In this document: one piece after another, positions 33,240 through 43,452 of the stretch
Numbering within the stretch: position 1 is the first letter of the stretch
How the letters are laid out: the number at the start of each line of letters is the position of its first letter
DNA from: Akkermansia muciniphila
GTDB taxonomy: Bacteria > Verrucomicrobiota > Verrucomicrobiia > Limisphaerales > BJHT01
Length of the DNA: 64,000 bases
Assembly (NCBI GenBank): GCA_945861535.1
Contig: CAMAUZ010000022.1
Coordinates: forward strand, 1 to 64,000
Direction: 5' to 3'
Notes under the pieces: generated by a model
What the model was told of the DNA's origin: nothing
Databases searched by the model: none
What the model saw: the letters and a program-made list of their open reading frames with translations, nothing else
Made by a program: the position numbers and the translations under genes

Positions 33240-36005
33240 ATGACCTCGTCCCGCTGGCTTTTTTCTTCGCTCTCCCTGCTCGCCGGAGTGACGGGCGCGG
33301 CCGCTCAAACCGCACCCTCCGCGCTGCTGCCGACGCCAGGCGGGGGCGCCGTCCCGGCAACAACCACGGCGGTGACCAACAGCATCCGGTTCATCGCGCG
33401 CGGCGCTGCGACCCCGCCGCCCACGGGTCTGATGGCGAGTCCGCGCCCCGCGCGGGCGGGGCTGGCAACGTGGTCCTACACGCCGACCTATGCCGGCCAG
33501 CCGCTGAGTTCGGTGGCGTTGGACCGCGCCGCTGCGCCAACGACGACACCCCGCCCGCGGTCGAATCCGCCGACGCTCCCATCCGCCGGGGACATCACGC
33601 GCGAGGACAAGGTCACGGGCAAAAAAGAAGTGCTCCTGCCCGGGGGCTGGGTCGAGGTCACGACGTTGGCGAAAGGCTTCGCCGCGACTTCCCCCGAGCC
33701 GCTGACCGCTCTGGCGACCACTCCGGACAGCCGGACTCTCAGCCTCGAAAGTCCGTCGGCCCCGGTGAGCAATGCGTTTCCGTCATTACCCATCATGACC
33801 CCGCGGCTGGATGCCGGGTCGCCGCCGCCGGCGGTGGCGGTGCCGGACTCCCAACCCGCGACCAGCCTGCAGTCCAACACGCCTGGCTTTCTGCGCCCGA
33901 AAATGCGGGAGTTTCCGCGCGTGGGCCTGCCGCGCGGGGCCGCCGCCCCGGAGCCGCAGCCGTCGGCCGCGACCGCGCCGGAGATACCCGCAATTCCGTC
34001 GGCACCATTCGTGTCCCCCGTCCCTGCGCCCGCTCCGGCGCCGACGCTGGAGACCGCGCCGGTCGCGCCGCCCGCCGTCAGCAGCCTTCCATTTCCCACG
34101 CGGCGCACGGAATTTCCGCCCGAAATTGCAGCCTCGTCGGCCACCCCATCCGGGACGGTGTCGTCCACTCCGGGGGTGCATCCCATCGTGCGGCCCGCCC
34201 CCATTTCGACGCCCGCCGAACTGCCCGCCAGCGCCGACGACTGGGCGCAGGCCAAAGCGAAGGCCGACACCTTGGAAGCGCTGCGGGCCGAGACCCGCGC
34301 GCGGGCCGAGGCCGCCCGTTTGAAAACGCCGGGCGGCCAGGCCGATCTGGCCGCGCGTCGGGAAGCGGACCTAGCGTATCAGAGCGAGCTGGAGCGGGTG
34401 CGGCAGGAAAAGAAAAGTGCCGCGCAGACCGCGCGGGGACTCGACGAAGCGATGAACCGCGCCACGATCGGCGCACTGGACGCTGCGCCGGCTGCACCAC
34501 GCCGGCTCCCGCCCACGCCGCCGGTCGCCCCCGCGAGCGCTGCGGCACCGACCGTGGCTGCGCCGCCCGCCGCCGCGCCGGCCCCATCCGCCCGCCGCAC
34601 GCTGTCGCTGGACGACTGTCTGCAGGAGGCGCTGCGGCACAACTTCAACGTGCAGATCCAGCGCCTGGCACCGGAGATCGCCCGCCTCGCCCTCAACACC
34701 ACTTACGGCGCGTACGATCCGCTGCTGGGTCTGAACGCCACCCATTTCCACAACACGTCCCCCGGCGGCAACGACATCCAGGGCCGGCCGTTTCCCGGCA
34801 ATGAAATCACGGTGAACAGCGTGGGACCGTCGTTGCGCGGGCTGCTGCCCTTCGGCGCGACCTATGATGCGACCGTGGATGTCAACCAGCGCGACGGCAC
34901 GTTCGTGGGCGCGTCCGCGCAGTATTCCACCGCGGCAAACCTCAACCTGCGCCAACCGCTGCTGAGGAACTTCCTCATCGACACGACGCGGCGCACCATC
35001 CTCGTCAACAAGAAGGACCTCGGCATTTCCGAACACACGCTGATGACGGAGATCGTCAACACCGTCACCGCCGTGCAGCAGGCGTACTACGATCTCATCT
35101 TCAGCCGCGAGAATGTGAAGGTGCAGGAGAAGTCGCTCGAACTGGCCGAGCAGTTGCTCGCGGAAAACAAGAAGCGCGTCGAGGTCGGCGTGCTCGCGCC
35201 GCTGGATGAGAAACAAGCCGAGTCGCAGGTGGCCATCCGGCGCACCGATCTGCTCGCGGCGCGGACGGATCTGCAGACGCGGCAGAACGCGCTCAAGAAT
35301 CTCATCACCGACAATTTCGCCCAATGGCAGCCGACGGAGCTGTTCCCGGCCGAGCAGATGGTCGCGCTGCGCGAGCCGTTGGAGGTGCAGGCCAGTTGGA
35401 ATAAGGGCCTCACGCTGCGCCCGGAATTTTTGCGGGCCAAGCTCGATGTCGAGAAGCAGGACATTCATCTCAAGTTCTTCTCGAACCAGCGGTATCCCGC
35501 GCTCGACCTGGTCGGCAGCTACGGCCAGAGCGGCTTGAACGGTTCGCTGGGCAACTCGGTGTGGGACGTGCGGCCCGGCGGCGACAGCCCGAGGTATTCG
35601 GCGGGTGTCATTCTCAGCATCCCCCTGAGCAATCGCGAGGCGAGGAACCGCTACGCCCAAGGCAAGGCCGAGAAGCAACAATCCCTGCTCCGGCTCAAAC
35701 AACTCGAACAGGAAATCATGGTGCAGATCGACAACTCGGTGAAACTGGCGCGCAGCGAGTTCGAGCGCATCGACCTGACCCGCAAGGCGCGAGAGTACGC
35801 CGAGGCCGCCGTCGAGGCCGAGCAGATCAAGCTGGCCAACGGGAAGAGCACGAGCTTCTTCGTCCTGCAATTGCAGCGCGACCTCACCACCGCGCGCTCC
35901 GCCGAAATCCGGTCGCTGGCCGATTACAACAAGGCCATGGCCGTGCTCGCGCAGAGCGAGGGGACGACGCTCCAAAGGAACAAGCTTACGGTGGAGTTTC
36001 GGTGA
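33240..36005 (+). CDS. TolC-family outer-membrane efflux protein with long Pro/Ala-rich N-terminal extension
   Basis: TLSLDDCLQEALRHNFNVQIQRLAPEIARLALNTTYGAYDPLLGL and SRENVKVQEKSLELAEQLLAENKKRVEVGVLAPLDEKQAESQVA, preceded by about 430 low-complexity residues. Confidence 0.9.
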   Translation: MTSSRWLFSSLSLLAGVTGAAAQTAPSALLPTPGGGAVPATTTAVTNSIRFIARGAATPPPTGLMASPRPARAGLATWSYTPTYAGQPLSSVALDRAAAPTTTPRPRSNPPTLPSAGDITREDKVTGKKEVLLPGGWVEVTTLAKGFAATSPEPLTALATTPDSRTLSLESPSAPVSNAFPSLPIMTPRLDAGSPPPAVAVPDSQPATSLQSNTPGFLRPKMREFPRVGLPRGAAAPEPQPSAATAPEIPAIPSAPFVSPVPAPAPAPTLETAPVAPPAVSSLPFPTRRTEFPPEIAASSATPSGTVSSTPGVHPIVRPAPISTPAELPASADDWAQAKAKADTLEALRAETRARAEAARLKTPGGQADLAARREADLAYQSELERVRQEKKSAAQTARGLDEAMNRATIGALDAAPAAPRRLPPTPPVAPASAAAPTVAAPPAAAPAPSARRTLSLDDCLQEALRHNFNVQIQRLAPEIARLALNTTYGAYDPLLGLNATHFHNTSPGGNDIQGRPFPGNEITVNSVGPSLRGLLPFGATYDATVDVNQRDGTFVGASAQYSTAANLNLRQPLLRNFLIDTTRRTILVNKKDLGISEHTLMTEIVNTVTAVQQAYYDLIFSRENVKVQEKSLELAEQLLAENKKRVEVGVLAPLDEKQAESQVAIRRTDLLAARTDLQTRQNALKNLITDNFAQWQPTELFPAEQMVALREPLEVQASWNKGLTLRPEFLRAKLDVEKQDIHLKFFSNQRYPALDLVGSYGQSGLNGSLGNSVWDVRPGGDSPRYSAGVILSIPLSNREARNRYAQGKAEKQQSLLRLKQLEQEIMVQIDNSVKLARSEFERIDLTRKAREYAEAAVEAEQIKLANGKSTSFFVLQLQRDLTTARSAEIRSLADYNKAMAVLAQSEGTTLQRNKLTVEFR

Positions 36006-36030
36006 GCGGGGGGGCGGACGAGCGAAGCCG

Positions 36031-36135
36031 GGGTGGCACAGGCGTCCTCGCCGGCGAGTTCGGGCGGCGTCTCGCCGCCGGGACCGAATCGGGCGAGACG
36101 CCCCGAGAACTCACGGGCGAGACGCCTGCGGCACC
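36031..36135. repeat. GGTACC-family palindromic repeat in spacer (diverged)
   Basis: ggtggcacaggcgtcctcgccggcgagttcgggcggcgtctcgccgcc ... gggcgagacgccccgagaactcacgggcgagacgcctgcggcacc. Confidence 0.7.
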
Positions 36136-36262
36136 TTGGCGCAGCCGTACGTTGGCAGGCGGATTTCCGCGTCGTTGGGTTAAACCGCCTCCGCCTCGTC
36201 ACCTCGGCGGCTACTTTTCCCACACTCTCGCCACCCGCAGCGCTCCGCACCTGCGACCACCC

Positions 36263-36733
36263 TCATCCCCCGCTCTTCTTCTCCGGTCGCCATTCCCCGA
36301 TCAGGTCGGCGAGCATCACGGGCACGTCGGCGTCCTTGAGCGGCACGTATTTTCCGGTGGCGCTGGCGATCACGGCGCCTGCGGCATTTTTCACTTCGCC
36401 CTGCGCTTCGTAGAGGCGGTCGCGGCGGTTGCTCACCAATTCGGCGGTGACGAACAACTCTTCCTCCGGCGGCGTGGGGCGCGAGAAGCGGACGGTCAGT
36501 TCCGCGCAATAGGCGAAGCGTCCCGTGCCCACGGCGCAGGCCCAGACCATGATTTCATCCAGCACCGTGCTGAGGATGCCACCGTGGATCGTCTGCCGAA
36601 AACCGATGTGCTCGGCGCGCGGGCGGAAGCGCGTGTGCGCCACGCGGCCATCGGTCGCGAAACGCAGGCGGAGGCCGAACGGGTTGGACTCGCCGCAGAC
36701 GAAGCAGGAGCGCGTGTGGGGCAGTGGTTGCAT
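36263..36733 (-). CDS. PaaI-like hotdog thioesterase
   Basis: MQPLPHTRSCFVCGESNPFGLRLRFATDGRVAHTRFRPRAEHIGFRQTIHGGILSTVLDEIMVWA. Confidence 0.85.
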   Translation of the reverse strand: MQPLPHTRSCFVCGESNPFGLRLRFATDGRVAHTRFRPRAEHIGFRQTIHGGILSTVLDEIMVWACAVGTGRFAYCAELTVRFSRPTPPEEELFVTAELVSNRRDRLYEAQGEVKNAAGAVIASATGKYVPLKDADVPVMLADLIGEWRPEKKSGG

Positions 36734-36911
36734 GGGCGGAGGCTGGCGGAAACGGGCGCGGGGAAAAAGGCGAAAGCGACCCGGGCGAATTCTCCTCCCC
36801 CGGCGCACCCCCGCCGTCCGTCAGCTCGCGGCCCGGCGGGCCGCCCAAACCACCGCCCCGGCGACCGCCCCCGACGGTGCCGGAGACGGCAAAAATAGGG
36901 GGAATTGAACG

Positions 36912-36939
36912 TTGACCGTCCGGTGTTCCATACTAGCAT
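36912..36939 (+). promoter_or_regulatory. Putative sigma70-like promoter of gapA
   Basis: TTGACC-N16-TAGCAT, followed by a small hairpin (cccgcgcttgttcgtgcggg) in the 5' UTR. Confidence 0.4.
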
Positions 36940-36986
36940 CCCGCGCTTGTTCGTGCGGGTTGTGATCAAAACTAAAACGAAATTAA

Positions 36987-38048
<1,062 letters not shown>

Positions 38049-38072
38049 GGCCTTTGCCACCCACTCTTCGCC

Positions 38073-38107
38073 AGCGGCGTCCCGGCCTCGGGACGCCGCT
38101 TTTGTTT
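38073..38107 (+). terminator. Rho-independent terminator of gapA
   Basis: AGCGGCGTCCCG-gcct-CGGGACGCCGCT followed by TTTGTTT: perfect 12-bp stem, 4-nt loop, T-rich tail. Confidence 0.9.
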
Positions 38108-38186
38108 GCGGCCATCGCTGCGCGGTCCGGGGCCACGCCGCCCTCCGATTGCTCCTGCACACCGCCCGCGCCGCCGTCCGCCATCC

Positions 38187-40397
38187 CTACCGTCCGCTCC
38201 CCGCGCCGTCGGGTACGATCACCACAAAGAACAAATCCACCGGGTCCGCTGCGCCATCGGTCCACACTTCGCCGGGCACGATGTGGCGGCCGGCGGGCGC
38301 CGTGGCGGCGAGCGCGAATTCCAGCGCCTGCCGTTTCTCCGCCCCGGCGGCCACCACGATTTCCACCGCCACCGCAGCCACAATGTCCGGCCGCGCCAGC
38401 CGGACTTTGAACCGCCGTTCGCGCGCCGACGGATTCGTCACGACCAGTTCCACCACCAGCTTTTTTCCCGCGCGCACCTCGGCGATATGCGGCTCCACGC
38501 GCACGCGATGCAGGTCCCAGTCCCACGCGTGATCGCCGCTCAGCGCGATCGCGTCCGCCGCCACCGCTGCCGCCGCCGCCCACCGCACGCGTCGCCGAAA
38601 ATCCTCCTCGTTGAAAGCAAACGCCCCGCCGTGTTCCGCCAGAATCCAGTCCGGGCGCCCTTCGAGAATACGCCGCGCCGTGCGCTCGTAGCCGCGCGGC
38701 AGGCCACGGTTCAACGCCGACCACCCGCCGCTGCCCGTGTATTGGCCGGCGTGATAAAAATTGTCGCCGGTGAACACGCACCGCTTCCCATCCACCACGA
38801 CCTCCAGCCCCATGCCGAAAACCGTCTGCCCCGGATGATGCACCGCCCGCAGCCGATACTCGCGCCACGCCACCTCCTCGCCGTCCGCCAGCCGCCGCGC
38901 CACGCTCACCGGCCGCGCATCCACATACGGCGCGCGGAAGCGCCACGGGTCGCTGATCACGTCCGCGACGCGGTCGAGCGCCCACACCGCGAACCGCTCG
39001 CGCTCCGCCAGCGCGAAGATGCCCGTGTAATGATCGTTGTGCGCGTGGCTCACCGTCACCACCTCGACCGGACCGAGGCCGAAGTCGCGCCGCAGCTCGG
39101 CGACGCGCTGCGTGAGATTCAAACTGTACGCATCCACCAGCAGCACCGGACCGTCCCGCGACGCCAGCGCGTAGGTGTTGCCCGTCAGATACAGATGCGG
39201 CAACAGCCGCGTCCACGGCTGCGGATTCCCCTGCGGATTCGGTGACGCCACCTGGTCAATCGCGAGAAACGAATACGCCGGCGGCTCGCCAGCGATTTCC
39301 TTCGTGTAGCGCTCGAAACTCTTCAACACCGCGAGCCGCTCCAGCCGCTCCGTCGTGAGCGTCAGCGCTGCGACGGTGTTGGTGAAAATCGCCTCGCCGT
39401 GTTCGGGACAAAGCACCGTCGGGCGCGTCGCCGCCAGTCGTCGCAACGAATCCGCCGCCGCCTGCTGGCCGTCGCTGTTCACATGATGCCAGTCCAGCGT
39501 GAACGGCGCCCAGACCTTCCCCGCCGCCGCCAGCGCGTCGCCGCAGAACACCACGACCGGCGCCTTGCCCTCGCTCGCCGGCCCCGCGCCGCGCCGCGCG
39601 ACAAACGCCAGATGATCCCGGCTGTGTCCCGGCGTCGCGACGATCTCAATGCGCCAGCCACGCCACGGAATCACCGCGCCGTCCTCCAGATCAAAACTCA
39701 CCCCGGCGATTCCCACCGGCGACACGAAGTAATTCCACTGCCCCCAGAACCGCTCGAACAAGGGCGGGAATCTTCCGGGCAGGGCGCGCGGCATGGACTT
39801 CTCCCAGAAGTTCGCCACCGCCTCGGGACTCAGCCACGCCGCGGACATTTTCCCCGCGCGCACCGGCACGCCGGCCCGCGCCCAATCCGCCGCCTGCTCG
39901 CAACTGTCGCGATGATGATGCGTGAGCAACGCCAGCTCGACCGTCAGCCCGCGCGCCTGCAACGCCGCCCGATCACTGCTGCGCTGCGCGCCGATCAACA
40001 CCGCCGCCGCGCCGTCCGTAAGCGCGTAACCCGCGGGCATCCCCGCCGCGCGCAGCACGCCCGGCGCGATCTCCCGCCAGCCATCGGCCGCCGCACCACT
40101 GACTGCGAAACCCGTCAGCCACAGCACCAGCGCGAGCCACGCGCCCAGCCGCCTTCGCCGAGCCGGAACGGGAGCGCACGCGGCCCGCGTGCCGGTTTGG
40201 GCGGCCCGCCCAAACCGTCGTTTCCCCGTCTGCCTTTTCTGCCGCGGGAGAGTGTGGGTGGAACGAAGTTTTCGGCGGGCCGCCGAAAACTGCACGCGGG
40301 CCGCGTGCGCTCCCCAGCTCGCCGGGCTTCGCCCAATTGCGGCTGTGGAGTTCGTGCTGAATTCAGCGTTGGAACCCCCGAGCGACATCGCCCTCAC
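38187..40397 (-). CDS. Exported protein with two tandem metallo-beta-lactamase-fold domains
   Basis: First domain LLTHHHRDSCEQAADW, GHSRDH, FCGDAL; second domain VSHAHNDHYTG, HPGQTV, FTGDNF. N-terminus uncertain because the ORF reads through a palindromic repeat before the signal peptide. Confidence 0.75.
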   Translation of the reverse strand: MRAMSLGGSNAEFSTNSTAAIGRSPASWGAHAARVQFSAARRKLRSTHTLPRQKRQTGKRRFGRAAQTGTRAACAPVPARRRRLGAWLALVLWLTGFAVSGAAADGWREIAPGVLRAAGMPAGYALTDGAAAVLIGAQRSSDRAALQARGLTVELALLTHHHRDSCEQAADWARAGVPVRAGKMSAAWLSPEAVANFWEKSMPRALPGRFPPLFERFWGQWNYFVSPVGIAGVSFDLEDGAVIPWRGWRIEIVATPGHSRDHLAFVARRGAGPASEGKAPVVVFCGDALAAAGKVWAPFTLDWHHVNSDGQQAAADSLRRLAATRPTVLCPEHGEAIFTNTVAALTLTTERLERLAVLKSFERYTKEIAGEPPAYSFLAIDQVASPNPQGNPQPWTRLLPHLYLTGNTYALASRDGPVLLVDAYSLNLTQRVAELRRDFGLGPVEVVTVSHAHNDHYTGIFALAERERFAVWALDRVADVISDPWRFRAPYVDARPVSVARRLADGEEVAWREYRLRAVHHPGQTVFGMGLEVVVDGKRCVFTGDNFYHAGQYTGSGGWSALNRGLPRGYERTARRILEGRPDWILAEHGGAFAFNEEDFRRRVRWAAAAAVAADAIALSGDHAWDWDLHRVRVEPHIAEVRAGKKLVVELVVTNPSARERRFKVRLARPDIVAAVAVEIVVAAGAEKRQALEFALAATAPAGRHIVPGEVWTDGAADPVDLFFVVIVPDGAGSGR
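40152..40318. repeat. Palindromic repeat 'GGGAGCGCACGCGGCCCGCGTGC...GCACGCGGGCCGCGTGCGCTCCCC'
   Basis: Nested hairpins gtttgggcggcccgcccaaac and gttttcggcgggccgccgaaaac inside the outer arms. The outer end gtgcgctccccag is shared with the in-frame element at 16751-16904. Confidence 0.85.
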
Positions 40398-40780
40398 TTC
40401 GACCGCTTCACCGCCACCGCCTCGATCTCATATTTCAGCGCGGGCGGCAGGCAGTTCGTGATGGTGGTGCGCGTCGGAAACGGCGCGGAGAAATACTCGC
40501 GATAAAGCTGATTGTAGAGCGGCACGTCGGACGCCTCGCGCACGTAGTTCCGCGTCTGGATCACATCCGCCAGCGTGCAACCCGCGGCGGCCAGCACCTG
40601 GCGCAGGTTCTCGACGGACCGCCGGAATTCGCCCTCGAACGATTCGCTCACGATCTGCCCCTTCGCATCCACCGAGGCCTGCCCCGAGACGAATACGAAA
40701 TCTCCCGCCACGATGACGGGACTGAACGGCAGGTGCGACGTGGGGGTGTCCGGCAGGCGGGGATAGGAAACGTTGGTCAT
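40394..40780 (-). CDS. RidA-family protein
   Basis: SHLPFSPVIVAGDFVFVSGQASVDAKGQIVSESFEGEFRRSVENLRQVLAAAGCTLADVIQTRNYVREASDVPLYNQLYREYF. Confidence 0.93.
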   Translation of the reverse strand: MTNVSYPRLPDTPTSHLPFSPVIVAGDFVFVSGQASVDAKGQIVSESFEGEFRRSVENLRQVLAAAGCTLADVIQTRNYVREASDVPLYNQLYREYFSAPFPTRTTITNCLPPALKYEIEAVAVKRSK

Positions 40781-40870
40781 GATGTTGGGCACGATTGAAC
40801 GGCGCGCCTTCCGCGAATGCAAGAACGCGAACCGGGCCGGGGGACAGCGAGCACACGGTCTGGCTCGCCT

Positions 40871-41007
40871 GTGGGGCAGGCATCCTTGCCTGCCGGTTCG
40901 CGGGGCATCCCTGCCCTGTGTTCCTTGCCCCACCGCGCCGCACGGCCGCCGTGGGAACGGGCGGCACGGATGCCGCCCGAACCGTCAGGCTGGAAGCCTG
41001 ACCCACA
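40871..41007. repeat. 137-bp palindromic repeat 'GTGGGGCAGGCATCCTTGCCTGCC...GGCAGGCTGGAAGCCTGCCCCAC', copy 1
   Basis: gtggggcaggcatccttgcctgccggttcgcggggcatccctgccc ... ggcggcacggatgccgcccgaaccgtcaggctggaagcctgacccaca; second copy at 43250-43386. Confidence 0.85.
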
Positions 41008-41064
41008 AGACGCCGCGCCCACACTTGCCAACACGCACGCGCCACGGTGAACTCGCCGCACTCC

Positions 41065-43011
41065 ATGAAAACCGAACGTCCCGCCACCTCCATCCTCACC
41101 ATCGCGCCGCGCCTGTTGCTCGGCCTGCTCCTCCTCTTCGCCACCGCCGACCGCACCCGCGCCGCCGAGACCAATCGCTGGTTCAACACCCTCGTCGCCC
41201 ACTGGACCGACTACGCCACGCCCGAATATCTGGACTTCCTCGGCGAGGCGCGGCCCGAAATCGCGCAGGTCGGATTCTACGGCCTCACCTTTTACAGCCT
41301 CGCGCACACGCCCTTTTACAAAGGCTATCCGGCGCACTTTCCAATTCAGGGAACGAAGGAATGCGGCGACTGGTTCGCACAGTTGAATCGCGAGATCCAC
41401 AGCCGCGGCGTGAAGGTCGTCGGTCATTTCAACATGACCTTCATCTTCGGCGATCCGGCGAAGAAGGCGGGGTTCTTCGAGTGGTACGACAAGGGCTGGA
41501 ACGAAGCCGAGTTCGGCCCCAAGCCCTGCGCCGATCCGACCGAGATGTTGCAGCGCGACGCGGCGGGCCAGCTCGTGGCGACGCACTCCTACAAGATCGG
41601 CGGCTGGCCCGAGTACCATGGCTGCCTGAACAATCCCAAGTGGCGCACCTGCGTGAAGGCGATGGCGAAGTCCGCCATCGCGCGCGGCGTGGACGGCCTG
41701 ATCGCGAATTATTTCTACCGACGCGATTGCCTCTGCGAATTCTGCGTCGCCGGTTTCCGCCAGCATCTCGCGACGAATTACACCGCCGCGGATTTGCGCG
41801 CCCGCTTCGCCATCGCCGATCTGAAAACCCACGTCTTCACCGACATCCCGTCGTGGCACGATCCGAAGCAGACCACGCCGTTTCGCCTGGCCGCGCTGCG
41901 CTGGACGCAGCTCGCGCTGAAGGACGCCTTCGACGACGTGCTGCTGCGCTGCGGCCGCTCGCTCAAGCCGGACCTGCTGATCGCGCAATGGAATCATCTC
42001 GGCGCGTTCAATCAAATCAACGGCGACGAACGCTGCGTCCTGCCTGGCGACCTCTGGGGACGCGACGAAGATTATCTCTGGTACAGCACCGGCAACGCCG
42101 CGTCGCAGACCGATCTGGCCAACGGCGATCTCGGCGACGGCACGCTGCAACTGCGCTACCTCCGCGGCGCGTTCGGACCGAAGCCGGTCGTGCTCGGCAA
42201 ATACGAGCAGACCCGCACGCGCGCGACGATTGCCGAAGGGCTGGCGAATGCCGGCGGCGGCCTCGGTTTTTACGCGCCCTTCAAAAACCCCGCCGGCCGC
42301 ACGGCATTGGTGAGCTACTTCCGTTTCGCCCGCGAGCAGCGCGAGCTTTTTCTCGGTGCCCAACCCGCCGCCGAACTGCTGCTGCTCTATCCGCGCAGCG
42401 CCGTCCACGCCGGCGACATCGCGCCCGTCGCGCGCTTTCGGGCGCTGGGAAAACTGCTCGTGCGCGCCGGCTACGCCTTCGACATCGTGCCCGACGACCG
42501 CCTGTCCGCCGAACACCTGCGCGGCCGCACGGCCCTCGCAGCGGTGGATGAATCCGCGCTGAGCGCCGACGCGAAGAAACTGCTCGCTGATTTCAAAGGT
42601 GCCCGCCTCCCCGCGCTCACCGCCGAACTGCCCGCCGCCGACGGCTGGCAGCCGAAGGAACTTGCGTGCGTCACCCGCCGCACGGGCAGTTGGAAGGTCG
42701 CCGTCTCGGTCCTCACGGCTCCGACCGGCAATCGCAAATTCGTCCACCTCGTGAACTACGACCGCGAGGAACCCGCGAAAGGCGCGTCCAGCGCGGGCCG
42801 CGGGCCGCAGGACGAAAAACCGATCCTGAGCCAAAGCCTCACCATCGAACTGCCCCTCGCCCCCGGCCGCCGCGTGAAAAGCGTGCGCCTCCGCTCGCCC
42901 GACAGCGACGTGACCACCGGCCCGGTGCCGTTCACTGCCACCGGCGCGACCGCGCGTTTCATCGTGCCGCGCATGTTGGTGTACACGGTGGCGGAGGTGG
43001 AGTTGGAGTGA
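41065..43011 (+). CDS. Exported hypothetical protein with glycoside-hydrolase-like (TIM-barrel) character
   Basis: Signal peptide LLLGLLLLFATADRTRAAE; EIAQVGFYGLTFYSL, GVKVVGHFNMTFIFGD, GVDGLIANYFYRRDCLCEFCVAGFRQHLATNY resembles GHL-type putative hydrolases. Confidence 0.6.
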   Translation: MKTERPATSILTIAPRLLLGLLLLFATADRTRAAETNRWFNTLVAHWTDYATPEYLDFLGEARPEIAQVGFYGLTFYSLAHTPFYKGYPAHFPIQGTKECGDWFAQLNREIHSRGVKVVGHFNMTFIFGDPAKKAGFFEWYDKGWNEAEFGPKPCADPTEMLQRDAAGQLVATHSYKIGGWPEYHGCLNNPKWRTCVKAMAKSAIARGVDGLIANYFYRRDCLCEFCVAGFRQHLATNYTAADLRARFAIADLKTHVFTDIPSWHDPKQTTPFRLAALRWTQLALKDAFDDVLLRCGRSLKPDLLIAQWNHLGAFNQINGDERCVLPGDLWGRDEDYLWYSTGNAASQTDLANGDLGDGTLQLRYLRGAFGPKPVVLGKYEQTRTRATIAEGLANAGGGLGFYAPFKNPAGRTALVSYFRFAREQRELFLGAQPAAELLLLYPRSAVHAGDIAPVARFRALGKLLVRAGYAFDIVPDDRLSAEHLRGRTALAAVDESALSADAKKLLADFKGARLPALTAELPAADGWQPKELACVTRRTGSWKVAVSVLTAPTGNRKFVHLVNYDREEPAKGASSAGRGPQDEKPILSQSLTIELPLAPGRRVKSVRLRSPDSDVTTGPVPFTATGATARFIVPRMLVYTVAEVELE

Positions 43012-43125
43012 CGAACGAGGAGACAGGAGACAGGAGCCGGGAGCCAAAAGCGCAGGGTGCGTGGTCCTGCCTTTGACACGGAGGAGACCGGTTCTCCGTC
43101 GTTGTGGCCGGAATAGACCGGGGTG

Positions 43126-43204
43126 GGTAGGGCGCGTCTGTCCTCAGCGCGCCGGTGACGCGTCCCCACGGCCCGCGGCGCGCTGAGGACAGACGCGCCC
43201 TACC
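43126..43204. repeat. 79-bp palindromic repeat 'GGTAGGGCGCGTCTGTCCTCAGCGCGCCG...CGGCGCGCTGAGGACAGACGCGCCCTACC', copy 1
   Basis: Near-perfect arms; second copy at 58313-58392. Confidence 0.9.
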
Positions 43205-43249
43205 AGCGGCGGCGGCGTTTCTCCGCAGCGTGGGTGGCGCGCTGCTCGG

Positions 43250-43386
43250 GTGGGGCAGGCATCCTTGCCTGCCGGTTCGCGGGGCATCCCTGCCCCGTGT
43301 TCCCACGCGGTGATCTGCCCGCCGCCGGAAATTGGGCACGGGCGGCACGATGCCGCCCGAACTGGCAGGCTGGAAGCCTGCCCCAC
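43250..43386. repeat. 137-bp palindromic repeat, copy 2
   Basis: Same as 40871-41007, same orientation. Confidence 0.85.
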
Positions 43387-43452
43387 AGGACCGGGCCTCC
43401 GCGTTCCGCTTTCTGCATTCGTAATTCGCCGTTCGCCATTCATCATTCGCGC

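Noticed and set aside
40777-43047. 756-aa minus-strand ORF and 40773-42551 alternative plus-frame ORF
   Set aside because: Frame shadows of the 41065-43011 gene plus translated repeat sequence at the ends.
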